From the NCBI RefSeq assembly GCF_000005505.3, contig NC_016135.3, forward strand, positions 21,236,613-21,300,612: 64,000 bases of DNA, in the 5' to 3' direction. Source of the stretch: Brachypodium distachyon. Lineage: Eukaryota; Streptophyta; Magnoliopsida; Poales; Poaceae. Positions 12,450 through 24,600 of this stretch are shown here, one piece after another. The position numbers and the translations under genes are program-made. The stretch's first letter is position 1. Each line of letters begins with the position of its first letter. The notes under the pieces were generated by a model. That model had not been told where the DNA came from. It searched no databases and saw only the letters and a list, made by a program, of their open reading frames with translations.

Positions 12450-14930
12450 TTAACCAAAGAATTTTACAACCTTCGGAGCTTGTTTTCCTTTTGTCTTTGC
12501 GTTGGCAGTCTTCTCGCCGTTGCCTGCTGCTGTTGCGGAGTCCGAACTAGGTAGCTTCCCCTTCTTTGTTTTGGTGGGTTTTGTCTCTTCTTCGTCGATG
12601 AAATCATCTTCAAGATCATCTCCACCCCGCAGAGCATGGTCCTCCTGGTGGTCTCCCTCCATATTCGTATCTAAAATAAGAACCAGTGCCAATTAAACAC
12701 AAATTCTTGCACGGAACAACTACAGTAGAAATTTAATTGCACCTCAGCTTACTGACCATCTCAATATATATTACAGCAGAATTCATCTAAGATAATGCTG
12801 TCCGCATAGTTAGTCATTACGAAGGACTGAAGAAAGTAAGTGCAAATCCACAGCCTCTACCTTACAGTACAAACCTGCATGGCTACACTCCTACAGATAT
12901 ATTTCTATCTTGGACATAACTATGAGAAATCATGTTATGTAACAAAACAAAAGAAGCCTTAAGAAAAAAAACGTAGTTGTATAATCTGAACTTTTAACTT
13001 TGGCCAGCCTGCTTACAAACAAGTATTGTTCTTCAAATATTTTTTGCAGAATTTAGATGATAATGAAGATAATTTGAATATGCAGATCAACCACAAGCAC
13101 TCCATATGCCAAGAATATGTGGAACCTGTGATATTGCAAGATATGTCAAGGGAGTAGAGTAATTGCAATTTCTTACCATCATCTCTGGAGTACATGAAGT
13201 CCTGTTGCCGTTTGTTTGGACAATGCCTGGCCAAGTGTGTGACTTCACCACATACCTTACAGCAACCACCCTAACATTGTATAGAATTAAAAATGTATAA
13301 GGGAGCAGTAAATCAACAATATAAAGATAATCCAGGTAGAACAGTTTAACTGTAACAAAAGCAATAACAGAAAGTTTAGACTATTGAGCCTCACAGGAAA
13401 TGATCGACGTCTCCAAGCACTATCTCCCTGTGAGGCTCTACCCAAGGATAGGCTTTGTATAGGACTACCAGGAAAACCAGACTTACCTAGTTTCACAAAC
13501 TTTTATTTAGTTTTCAAAGCTATAACAAACTTAGGCACCACAACAAACTGGTTATGTACCTCCAAACTCAGACAAAGAAGAAAAAGCCCTAGAAGCAGGT
13601 ACTTATCAATTGGAAGTTATATCTCAAGATTATCAATCCATTTGTTTGCATTGCGCCAAACACTTCTGTACTAAACTCTAGATGCAAATTGAAGGCAAAT
13701 GTGCTTTGATTTCAACACCCTACATTGGTAGCAGTAGCAGTAGGATCATGAGAAGGGACAAGGAAGCATGTGTAATACCTTCGGATAAATGCCATGTTTA
13801 TTTTCAGGACAATCCTTGCTCAAATGTCCCTGCTGTTTGCAGACAAAGCAGCTCGCAAAGTTTGTACCACCTGCAAAAAATATAAAACAATGTTAAACAC
13901 ATGAAGAAACCACATGTATAAGGATAATAGTGCTGGCAGGTATTCAGCACTAGAACTAGCAGCTCTATGAGTAAGAAGTGTGGATGAAGAGTACCATTTT
14001 CAATGGGTTTGGGGCACTTGGAAAGGGAATGTCCAGATCCACCACAATTGTAGCAAAATTTCTTCAAATCCCCATCACTTTTCTCAGGGCAGTTCTTCAG
14101 ACTATGGCCCCGCTCCCTGCAGAGCAAGCAGATCTGAAAAGAACACAATAATAATACATTGTTAAAAGATTGTGAAACTGGACCCTTGCAAATAGAGAAA
14201 TAGAGCATCAAATCAACTGATGGAGAAATAGGTTTATAACCAAACACCATTTAGCTATAACAAACATTTTTCAGCAATACCATGTAGATGTAGGAGTATT
14301 CATTTGACCACAAGTAGCTGCCAGCTCATCATATAAGCACTGATCAAGATTTATTCCTGACTATTGTGGTGACTTTATATGGTAGGCATAGCTCCTGGCA
14401 GTCGCAGAACAAACACACCCTAGTGAACATGCTGACAATCTTGCCCAACAAGGTCAAGCTAGAGGAAAAACATCTGCCTCTCTACGTTTTTACTACCCCC
14501 ATCAATTAGCACTAAGCTGCTATAAACAACCTAGTCTTCGGTTAAGCTAGTTTATCACAAGCAATTGACACTACCGGGAACAAAATTATCACCCCCAAGC
14601 TTCTAAACACGGCAATTTATCCGAGCATTCGTGGGCTGGTACCTTATTCTTATCCCAGAGGGACTTCTCGGGGCAGGTCTTGGCTACGTGGTCGGTGGAC
14701 TTGCAGATGAAGCACCTTTCCCCGGGCCGCATCCCGGGAACCCGCAGCGGGTGCTTCGACCTCCCCGCGCCACCGCTTCCGCCGCCGCCCGCCTTCTTCA
14801 CCTTCTTGAACATGCTTTTCTTGCTCTTCTTTTTGGTGCCGTCGGCGGGAGGGGCGGGTGCTGGTTGACAGAGGTCGGGGTTCGCCTCGCGGAAGCGCTT
14901 TCGCGCCTCCCGCTGACGCTTGTTCGGCAT
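12450..14930 (-). CDS. CCHC zinc-knuckle protein, ZCCHC9-like
   Basis: Probable nucleic-acid-binding nuclear or nucleolar protein. Five exons in phase: 14930-14643, 14133-13995, 13870-13779, 13270-13177 and 12670-12450, giving 277 residues. There are five CX2CX4HX4C knuckles at about 73-86, 98-111, 123-136, 150-163 and 177-190 (CFIC, CLLC, CYNC, CFVC and CKVC starts). The N-terminal 50 residues are basic (MPNKRQREARKR, KKKSKKSMFKKVKK) and the C-terminus is acidic then lysine-rich, ending KVVKFFG. The layout resembles eukaryotic ZCCHC9, which in animals is linked to rRNA or MAPK regulation; that role is not shown here. Introns fall between knuckles. The start is the first ATG of the long open frame in a GC-rich leader. 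Confidence 0.88.
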
Positions 14931-15570
14931 CGTTCGCTACAGCCGCCCCACTCGCTTTCTCGCGCGCGCGTGCTCCGAGCAAGCAGTATCTCTCTTTGCG
15001 GCGGTGGCGGCGGCGGCGGAGGGGAGGAAGAAGGGGGCGTGGAACGGGGGAACGGACGTGTACTGGTTCGGGTGGCAACTTGGCTTTTGCCCTTTCTTTT
15101 GGGTGGAACTGTGGAAGGGGTGCTTCAAGATTCGTGTATCGCAGAAATAGGGGCTCCGATCTGATGCACTTCTGTAGTATACTAGCAAGCATCAGCGACA
15201 CCCCAAAAAAGAGAACACTGGTGTTGGCGTATCTGCAGATACATACGCTAAAAAAATACACCTTGAATCAACCAAATTAGTTTATCGACTTGGCAAACAA
15301 ATTGCTTTGATGGACAGGGGATCAATGGAGATTGTTTCGATTCATATTGCTTCAGGCTTCAGCCGCCACTGTCACCCTAAAAACTGAAAACAAACCATAG
15401 TTTTTCTAAGGAAACCGATGAACTGTCAAAGTGCATGATGAATTTTTTTGCACCGAGTAACTCAACAGACAATACAGTTCCATGTGAGAAATAAGTAGGT
15501 TACAATTTTACAACAACTGACCTCGTGCATTTCAAATTCAAATATAGTACAACTTTGTATGGTCCAATCG

Positions 15571-17673
15571 TCATTTATAGAGGGACTCCCAAAGCACACG
15601 GAGGTCTACATTGCCTCCAGAAACAATGATACCTATCTTGCTGCTCTCATGCCAATAAGAGCTTTGCTTGAACTCATCGGAAAGGGCAGCAGCAAGGCCA
15701 ATGGCTCCACTAGGCTCCACAGCTACCTTGAGAGTCTCGTAGCACATTTTCATGGCGTTGACAATGGCACTGTCATCCACAACGATGACATCATCCACCA
15801 AATCACGCACCACCGGCCTAGAATATAAAGATAGAATGTAAAACATGTCTTGAAACATATGGCGGTTCCGTCCACTAGAATACATTTAGGCCAAGACGAG
15901 TTTTAGTGAAACAAATTATCCAATTAAAATTCATGTTTTCATGAAAGTCTTTAAAATGAGTGGGGGAAAATCAACATTTTAGTATGAATCCAGGACAATA
16001 AGGATGTGCAAAAGAATAAGATGTAAACGTGCTCAATTTATAGATACTGCTTTACCATGTCAAGTCACCGAGAAAAGCTCGTAGTCCATCAGCAATGGTG
16101 TTGGTTGCAGGTAGTTTGATGATCTTTCCAGCAACCTTGGATTGGGCTGAATCATCAGCACCCTTTGGTTCTGCTGCCAGAATGCGTATTGAAGGGTTTA
16201 TGGCCTTTGCAGCCAATGCCACACCAGAAATTAAACCACCACCTGAGGTTTAGACAAAAATATTTGCCAACTTTCAAATTAGAAAATACTCCGTAATATT
16301 TACGTTAAGAAGAAGATAAGAGAGTACAAACCACTAATTGGAACAATAACAGTGTCAATCTCAGGGACCTGCTCCAATAGTTCAAGGAATACTGTACCCT
16401 GACCACTGAAAAAGAATCAAATAAATTTTCAGATTTCCTGGAAAATTGAAGGGAAACGAAATTGCTCATGCGCTACTCTATGTGCTTAGAGCAACCAATC
16501 AAATGGAAACGCATAAAAAAATCTTGGGGATTTTTTATATAGAGCATAAAACATATTCATTTATTTGTGTGAAAAAATGGGTTGACATCCCCTTTAGTTT
16601 AAATTTTAAAATGGTCCTACATTAGAAATATAGAAAATGCTGGATGTTGTGTTACCAAATGAAACAAGTTAGTGAAGAGTCATAAGATCATACATTTAGA
16701 TGGTGTGTGCCGAGGTTAGACCAAGTAACTCATTGTGATTATTTCACCGGAAGAAGAGTTCATCAGTCTTGAGTAAGCATGTGATCAAATTTCTTCATAC
16801 TCTCTACAGACGTCAACTAAGTTTTTGCATCAACACAGTAGCCTGGGAATTAGGACTACCAGATAAAGAATATAGGACTAGTGGAATACTAAATCTTACC
16901 AGAAGCGATGTCTATGGTACCTTAGACAGATTTTCACATGGCACAGAAGAATTCAACAATGAGAAGCTTTAGATTGCAAAAGAAAAAGACTACCTGATAG
17001 TATACTTGTCATTGAATGGATGAATAAGAATGGCACCAGTTTCCTCCTGAACTTTTTTAGCAATAGATTCTCTTGATTCCATTGTGACATCACTCCAGAT
17101 AATACGGCCACCATAACGCTTAACGTTGTCAACCTTACATTCTGGTGCATTTTTGGGTATGACAATGTAAGCAGGTATGCCACGCAACTTTGCAGCCAGA
17201 GCCACGGCAGCAGCATGGTTTCCACTGAGAAGAAACCATATTATCAGTATCTTAAATTTCTTCAGATGTCACAAACAGTCGCAAAAAAGGGTGAACCTAG
17301 CATCAACCTGCTATGCGTTACAACACCCTTCGATGCCTGGGCATCATCAAGGGCAAATATTGAATTGGATGCCCCTCGGATCTTGAATGCCCCTCTACAC
17401 AACACAACATAGGTCCACAAACATTTATCACCATGAACTCCAAGACATTGCAGAGGCAAACAGCACATGAGTAAGTAATTCTCACGCCTTCTGGAAGCAC
17501 TCGCACTTAAAGAACAACTGCTTCCCCACTATGGCATTGATAGATGTCGATGACAGAATGGTTGTCTTGTGCACATACGGCGCGATGCGGACCTGCGCCT
17601 CCCTGATGGAATGGATGTCTGCGGCATAGCCTTGATCCTCAGTGGTTGGGCCATCGTCATCTCTGCTTCCCAT
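15571..17673 (-). CDS. SR: Serine racemase (PLP-dependent, fold type II)
   Basis: Interconverts L- and D-serine and also dehydrates serine to pyruvate and ammonia. Six exons: 17673-17486, 17394-17308, 17224-16994, 16405-16332, 16242-16056 and 15817-15571, giving 337 residues, the usual plant length. The PLP Schiff-base lysine lies in GAFKIRGASNS (Lys67). The cofactor-phosphate loop is SGGGLISG, and GNHAAAVALAAK and the C-terminal IIVSGGNVD are the family motifs that bind substrate and the PLP ring nitrogen. No transit peptide is evident, so it is probably cytosolic. Threonine dehydratase is the nearest alternative, but the lack of a C-terminal ACT-like regulatory domain argues against the biosynthetic enzyme. 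A 5' leader intron is likely (see 17674-18440). Confidence 0.93.
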
Positions 17674-18440
17674 TAAGCCTAATAATTATCAGCTACATAA
17701 AAAAAAAATACCGTCCTTCGCTTAGGTATAAACATTTTCAGTTTAGGATATTTCGTATAACGCTACTAATAGGATCGGTATTAGTAAATGATAGCATTCA
17801 TCGGAATAAAGTGAACACAGAACAAAATCTGGATAAAGTTCAGCGATTCACAGTTGTTTGTGTTCCACTACTTGGTTATACTTGCTGAAGAAAAAAATAC
17901 ATAAAAGTAAAAACTGACCAGTACTAGTAAGCCGTATCGTCCCAGCAGATTGAATTGCATACAGTATAAAATACACAGAAAAACAGTGGATTCTAGTTCT
18001 ACTATTCACAGTTTCCAATTTGTGGCCGCCAACAAATCTGCTGACTTACTAGTTACTACGCAGGGAGCAAAAGAGAAACATATCTACGCAGCTAATTAAC
18101 TACCCATGTAGTCACCTACATGGAAAGGCAAAGGCCGGGGGGGTCACTAACTAACACGAATCAGCTAACAAACTAATTTAGCCAAAGGCCGGGGGTTTCA
18201 CTCCTTTTCAAAAAAAAAAAGGTCTCGTACAGGCAAGTGAAGCTTTGACGTTACCGAAGCTAGCGGACGATTCGGAAGGGGAGATGCAAGAATTTAGCGT
18301 CGAGAGGAATCTGAAGAAGGGAGGTAGTGGAGATTTGGAGGCGGATTCTGCTGGAGGTGGAAAAGGTAGAGGAATCCTCCCAAGAACAAAATCGAGGAGC
18401 AACCGACCGAACGAGAGCAGCCTCGCGATATGCCGTTAGG
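17674..18440 (-). other. Probable untranslated leader exon and 5' UTR intron of serine racemase
   Basis: On the minus strand a GC- and CT-rich segment (about 18440-18255) ends in TTCG followed by GTAACG, a plausible donor. The start-codon exon is preceded by TATTAG then GCTTAATGG, a plausible acceptor with the exon beginning at 17678. The 570-bp interval between them is AT-rich with no ORF. This is inferred from sequence alone; cDNA would decide it. A near-repeat of AAAGGCCGGGGG...TCAC occurs at about 18130 and 18183. Confidence 0.45.
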
Positions 18441-18596
18441 TTTGGCAGGCCACGGGCTCTAATTTGGCCTTTTGTTATTGGGCTATTATCGTATCACGGG
18501 CCGACATTGAGTTTTTGTTTTTTCATATAATTTTCATGCACGGCCAACATTATTGAGGTTAACAGGGCTGTTTCAGAGCGAAGAAAGACCCTGAGA

Positions 18597-19206
18597 GCTC
18601 GTTTGGCACCCACCCTTTCATTTCATTTGGTAGAAATGAAATTAAATCTAATTTTTGATAGGATTTTATTTGGTTGAATTTGAATTACAAGTTAAAAAAT
18701 CATGTTTGTCTACCACATGGATTTGTAGAGTGAGAGACAATTTCAGAGAAATGAGGTCTTTTAGAGAGGAATTGCGTTTAGTTATAATGTGATTTCATGA
18801 AATTGCAAATTAAATTCATGTAGCCAATTCCGTTCCACCAAACAAGTTAGTTTTTAGAATTCAAAATGAATTCCATAATTCTAGCCTCAAATGATGGGTG
18901 CCAAACGGGCAAGATTGTTTGGCACCCATTATTTGGGTCTGAAATCCTGAAATTCATTTTGGATTTCAGAAATCAACCTGTTTGGCGGGTGCAGAATTGG
19001 GTATAAAAATCACACAATAACTAATCCCAATTTCTCTCTAAAAGCCATTATTTCTCTAGAATTGTCTCACATTCTACAAATCCATGTGGCAAACACATGA
19101 TTTTTGAATCCAGAATTCAAAATCAGCCAAATAAAATCATATCAAAAAATTGATTTCATTTCATGTCTACCAAATGAAATGGAATGAGGGCTACGAAACG
19201 GGCTGT
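18597..19206. mobile_element. Head-to-head pair of related MITEs (600-bp inverted repeat)
   Basis: The left half (18597-18912) starts GCTCGTTTGGCACCCACCC and ends GGGTGCCAAACGGGC, so it has its own inverted ends. The right half (18917-19206) is a diverged reverse complement of it: GTTTGGCACCCATTATTTG at its left, and at its right the complement of GCCCGTTTCGTAGCCC. Internal blocks such as CCACATGGATTTGTAGA match in opposite orientation. The whole can fold into a long hairpin. No coding capacity is seen. Confidence 0.8.
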
Positions 19207-21488
19207 AAGGGTCAGTAATTTCGGACAATCTTTTTTCTTTTCTTGAGGAAATTTCGGTCACTCTTTTTTGGGTTACTCTTTAAAAAATTATGTATCTTCT
19301 TCGAGCAAACACATCTCAAGATTGAACCTACCTGGTTCGGGTTGAGCCACTACATATTGTAATCCGCTCCATATTATCTTACCCATTAGCCATACCCATA
19401 CTAGTGGCCGTGTTAAATGTTTTTTCGTACCTGTCACTCGAGTACTCGACAGAGTAGACGTGTAAGCCGGGGTAAAAATACTCATGTTTGCAACACTAGA
19501 GCGGACGGCGTGGCTGTCGGTGGCGGGATTTGTCGGGCTAGCGAGGTGGGGAAAGAATTGTCCACTTGGGTCTAATACTTGTATCGAGTATTGGTGTGTT
19601 ACATCTTCAGAGGCGTGCGCTTCTAGCAGTAAACCATATGTCCCGCGGTTCGTGGCATATAGGATAAATATGTTAAATGTTTTAAAAAAATGTTTTATTC
19701 TTATTTTGTTGGCTCATAGTATCAAATATACATACAAACATGGTTTGTGCTTTATAAATAAATACGATTTTGCTATATCAAATATTAAAAAATACGGCCA
19801 TTCAAACCGCAAATAAAACAAATATGGCCTGAATTTTATTCTTACTTCTGCACCCTTCTTTTAATTAAATCCGAAAATTTGATCCTACTTTGCTTGGTTC
19901 TGAGGTCATGTGTGCATGTTGTTACTCAAAGAAACTCAAATTAGAATCCTTTGAGAGGATTTCAAACCAAAATCTAGATCTATCATATGCTCCCGCGCGC
20001 TGTTCCAACTTACTTGTTCTTTTAGAATATGTGCTGATCAAACTTCTTATGCTGTGGCTATGATTTCAAAAAAGAATTTATCAACATTGAAATCATCAAA
20101 TTGATACTATTAAGTCTGTCATAACGTGTCGCATTGAGGGCCACGTCAATATTAGTATGTTGAACAAGTATTTTGAGGCAAAGTGATAGATATTAACTGT
20201 TTAACCCTTTATACAACACTGTGACCTGACTTCTATCAGGCGAAGACACTGAAAACGACAACGTCGCATGTCAGGCTCCTGCTGATAGAGCCTCTTTTCA
20301 AGTTTTCATGGAGATTGCAGAACATTATCCAAACTAAGCAATTGAGCATGTAGTTTAACGTAATGGCAACATCAGGTTGTTAAGAAAAGAATAAGATTCG
20401 AAGAGTAAGTGTTGAGGAGTCAAGATTCAGTGAACCAAACCCTTTGAAACAAGATTCAGTGAACCAAGACAGTTCTTCATCCTCCTGTGTATTTCTGAAT
20501 TATTTGTGTTCACATCATGCAAATATACATGTATTTCGTCAAACAACGGCAGCGAGAAAGAGAAGACGTGCAAATGCTGAAATGCATAACAGGTTTTATG
20601 ATTTGGCTCCTGCAACCGAGGGAGATTTTGTTCTACTCCTACAAGTATACGCAGGCGCTCAGGTGCCGGAGTTGACATTTTGATTTCCTGACCAGTAAAA
20701 TAACTCCAGAATACAGCCTGCAGTTTGTTTCGCCGAATCACCTGCTCGATGGTGGCGCGATGTGAAAACAACGCGTTATTAGTTTTATCAGTTCACCTGT
20801 CCCGTTTGATTTGCCTTCCTTTGCTTTTGAAACGCGGGATCTCCACGACAAATCAGGCTCGAATTGTCGAATTTGATTCGTGGGCACGGGAGAGTTTCCC
20901 GATAACTTAATTCGAATTTGACCTGAGATTGCTTGGCTTTGAGGCTAGGTGCGTAGGCATGCTGCTACCGCAAGCAATTGGAAGTCAAATTTGAATTTGA
21001 GATTTTTAATTATGTGGCGTGCTAGCCTACAATCAATCGACCATCCATGCTTGCATTTCTATGCAACACGAATGAATGCGTGTAGAACTTTGAAACGCCA
21101 GCGAGAATTTTAAAGATTCAAATGCCACGCTTTTGCCTTCGTACGGATTTCTGTCCGGATTTCTTGCCCGGTGACAAGGACAGCATCATTTTCAGAAGGA
21201 ATTTCTTGCCACTTACGTGAGAGGGGATCCTGGGCTGAGTTCCAGGTCATCCCAGCCCATTTTAGAAAACTAACCGTCCAATCCACAGAGTCGAAAACCG
21301 ATCCAGGCTTTCTTGCGGCCCAAGCCCACTATTACAAAATTGGTTAAAGCGTAACTGAATTCCCCACTCGGCTATGGACGTGACGTAAATTTCCGTTTCG
21401 ACGCTTTAGCGGTAGTACAACGACGAGCACTTGCTTGATCTGTGCCAAAGCACGCACAATCCGGGCCAGCTTGCGCCGGGCTACCGCC
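19207..21488. other. Intergenic, no gene supported
   Basis: About 2.3 kb of mostly AT-rich DNA. ORFs of up to 114 codons (for example 20427-20771, minus) overlap others on the opposite strand and show no domain. The right end (21200-21488) becomes GC-rich and forms the promoter of the copper ATPase gene. Confidence 0.5.
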
Positions 21489-21495
21489 TATAAAT
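21489..21495 (+). promoter_or_regulatory. TATA box of the copper ATPase gene
   Basis: TATAAAT in a GC-rich context, 115 bases before the start codon at 21610. This leaves a leader of about 85 bases if transcription starts roughly 30 bases downstream. Confidence 0.6.
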
Positions 21496-21609
21496 CCGCC
21501 AATGTGTTTAAACCATTTTCTCGAAGCCACATCCGTGATCACCCTCCGCCCCCACCAAAATCCCCATACTAAAACCCTTTCTCCATTTTGGTGGGAATTC
21601 GTGCTCCCA

Positions 21610-24600
21610 ATGGCGGCGACCACCCGGGCCCTCTTCCTCTCGTGCTTCCACGGCGGCTCCGATGCGAGCGGCCACCTCGCGCTGCGGTCGCGGTACCCGT
21701 CGATGCCGCGGCGCCCCAGGTCGGCCGTGGTCGCTGGCGAGGGTGCTGGTAGTAGTGGAGGTGGGGGCGATCTGGAGGCAGCGGAGGAGGAGGAGGAGAA
21801 GGTGGCGGTGTTCGCGGTATCAGGGATGACGTGCGCCGCGTGCGCTGGGTCGGTGGAGAAGGCCGTCAAGCGGCTCCCAGGCATCCACGAAGCCGCGGTC
21901 GACGTCCTCGGGGGCCGCGCGCAGGTCGCCTTCTACCCGGCATCGGTCTCGGTGAGCATCGGGGTACTTTGCGGTTTGCGCCACTCGCAATTGTTGGGCC
22001 TGCATTTATTATCCTCGTCTTTCTCAGATGCCGTTTTCATCAGATCGATTGATTCCGGTAGGCATATTTTAAGGGGAAACAAAATGAATTTCGATGCTTG
22101 TGTGCTATTCTTCTTTGAAGTTCGTTGAGTGAAATTTTGGTACGCAGTTATATGTTTTTGATTTAATGCAATATAGATGGGTGCAACTGTACAGTAGTTC
22201 ATCTCGTTAGGTGTGGGTGGCTGGGTGCTTAATTGCTTATACGTAAAGAGAACTGAAGGTGCTTCCAAATAAAGCGTAGAACACCTCTAAAAATGAAGCC
22301 TAGAACACGGGGGTGTTTAACTTTGGATGTCACAGTTACACAAAATTGTTTTCATTTGTGAACATTAGCAACACTGTACAGTGTAGAGGCAAATGTGTAG
22401 CTGTTGAAATACTCTATGTATGTATTTGTTTCTGAAGAAAATTTCCTCATGAAAATCGATTGACACAACCACACAGGCTTCGGCCTTCGAGGTTTATGAG
22501 CTGTCTGATGGGATCCACCAGTTAGAGGATGTTTTTATGTCAATTCAGAAAGAGAACTGCCTGTAATTGGGCATGCCCGAACTTTAGCTTAATTTGGCAG
22601 CGAATGAAGCTGACCCTACTTGGCAATCCTAATTATCCGAGAGATCTGCTACACCTGTTCTCTTCCAACACCTTAGGCCTGCTTCGAGTGTTGTATTTTT
22701 TTTGGGAGGGGCTGTTATTGAGTTCAACTTGATTGATAGTTGATAGCATCACCCAGCCTTAATTGATGCTTCACCAGTTGAGAAATGTTTAAAATGAGAG
22801 GGAAGTTGTATTTGCATTTATTTGCTTTGTTGTGGTTTAGGAGGTTACATATAAACAACTTTCCTTCTGATGTAGAACTGCTAACCACCTAGCTTGCCCT
22901 TAAAACATTGATTGGTCAATTGGGATCTCATGACACTTCCTAGTTGCAAATATGTGATGTGTGCAAGCCTGTGAAGCTTGATTTGAATTTATGTTCAAAA
23001 TAAGTTGGTGGTTCCTTCGTATAATTTGTATTTACAAGACAACAAGTGCAATTATTAAATACGACGCTGTAATAATATTTTTCTTATTCTGGAAGAATTT
23101 TTCATTCACATTTCTCATCTCATAGGTCATAATTATTTCCTTCCATCAGTGGAACATTTGGGGTGTGGTCTTGCCCCCACCCCCCTTTCCCCGCCCCGCC
23201 CCGTTACCTTGTAATATCGCGAAATGTATTAGCACAAAAGGAGTGCCTTTTGCGCCTTCTCTTTTATTGGAAGTCATTTTCCTGCGGTGCGCCGTTACGG
23301 TTGGATGATGAGAGATCCTTAATTTGGTTGCAATTATAGGGTCCCGAAAAGAGTACCTCTTTTTCAACAAAATACATGCTTGCTTGCTCAGACACTTTCT
23401 TGTTGGATAGCACCGATGATTTGGCTGCTGTCAATTCTCGCTGCACCTTGTAATAAGAGAATGAGACGTACCGGATATTCCATTTACGGATAAAAGTATA
23501 GAGATTAAAGAATGAAATTACTATTTGAGGAATAAGTTTTTCTCAAGAATGGAATCGTCAATATTTCAGTTTTCTTTGTTAAGATCCCACTACAAGTAAA
23601 AGCTTGTGTTGTATCTATATGCATTAGTACAATTTGAGAATGATCAGCATATGGACACCTTAGGCCTGGATACTTCTTTTCCAATATCGCTTTCTAGTGA
23701 TTGAGTATTGGAAAAATCCTACTGGTCACCAAGCAATATTTTACTTTTGTTTGTTAAGATCCCCACTACAAGTAAAAGCTTGTCTCTTTATACCTCACTA
23801 CAATTTGAGAATGATCAACATATGGGCACCTTAGGCCATTTCAAGTGAACTACAGACCATTTTGATGATTCATCACTACAGGCAACGGTCAATTTAGACA
23901 TTACTCCGATAACGTATAAAATTTGATTTGTGTATTAGTTCTCAATTCTGTCTCACAGATACTTCTACTTTCTTGTTTATTTTATACACTATACTTTTCT
24001 TATTCCTGCCAACGTTCCCTAGAAAGTAGTACAGTACTTGACATACTCAAGAAAATACATACAGATACACATGGTCAAAACATTATTCCTATATGACAAC
24101 TGTTACAGCTGATCAGAACAAATTTGATTGTTGTAGTTACTAGTAGGTTTCTGCTCATTTTATTTATTGGCCAATAAGATCAACACTGAATATGTTATTT
24201 GGAGCAAACCTCATTTGTGTTCTTTCAGTAACTTTACTTCGTGCTCTAATATATTAGTACATGCTCATGTTATTCCTTTCCCTATATATTTGGAGATTGA
24301 GTTCATGGATGCCTTTTTACAGGAGGAAAAAATTAAGGAAACCATCGAAGATGCTGGTTTTGGAGCTAAACTGATTGATGAGGAGGTCAAGGAAAAGAGC
24401 ATTCTAGTATGCAGGCTGCACATAAAAGGTATGACCTGTACATCTTGTGCAAGCACGGTCGAGTCTGCCTTGCAAGTTGTTCCAGGGGTTCAGAGAGCTT
24501 CGGTTGCGCTGGCTATTGAAGAGGCAGAAATCCGTTATGATCGCAGGGTCATCTCTGCTACCCAACTAATTCATGCAGTCGAAGAAACTGGCTTTGAAGC

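Noticed and set aside
20427..20771. 114-codon minus-strand ORF
   Set aside because: No domain, no splice-supported extension, and overlapping ORFs on the other strand.
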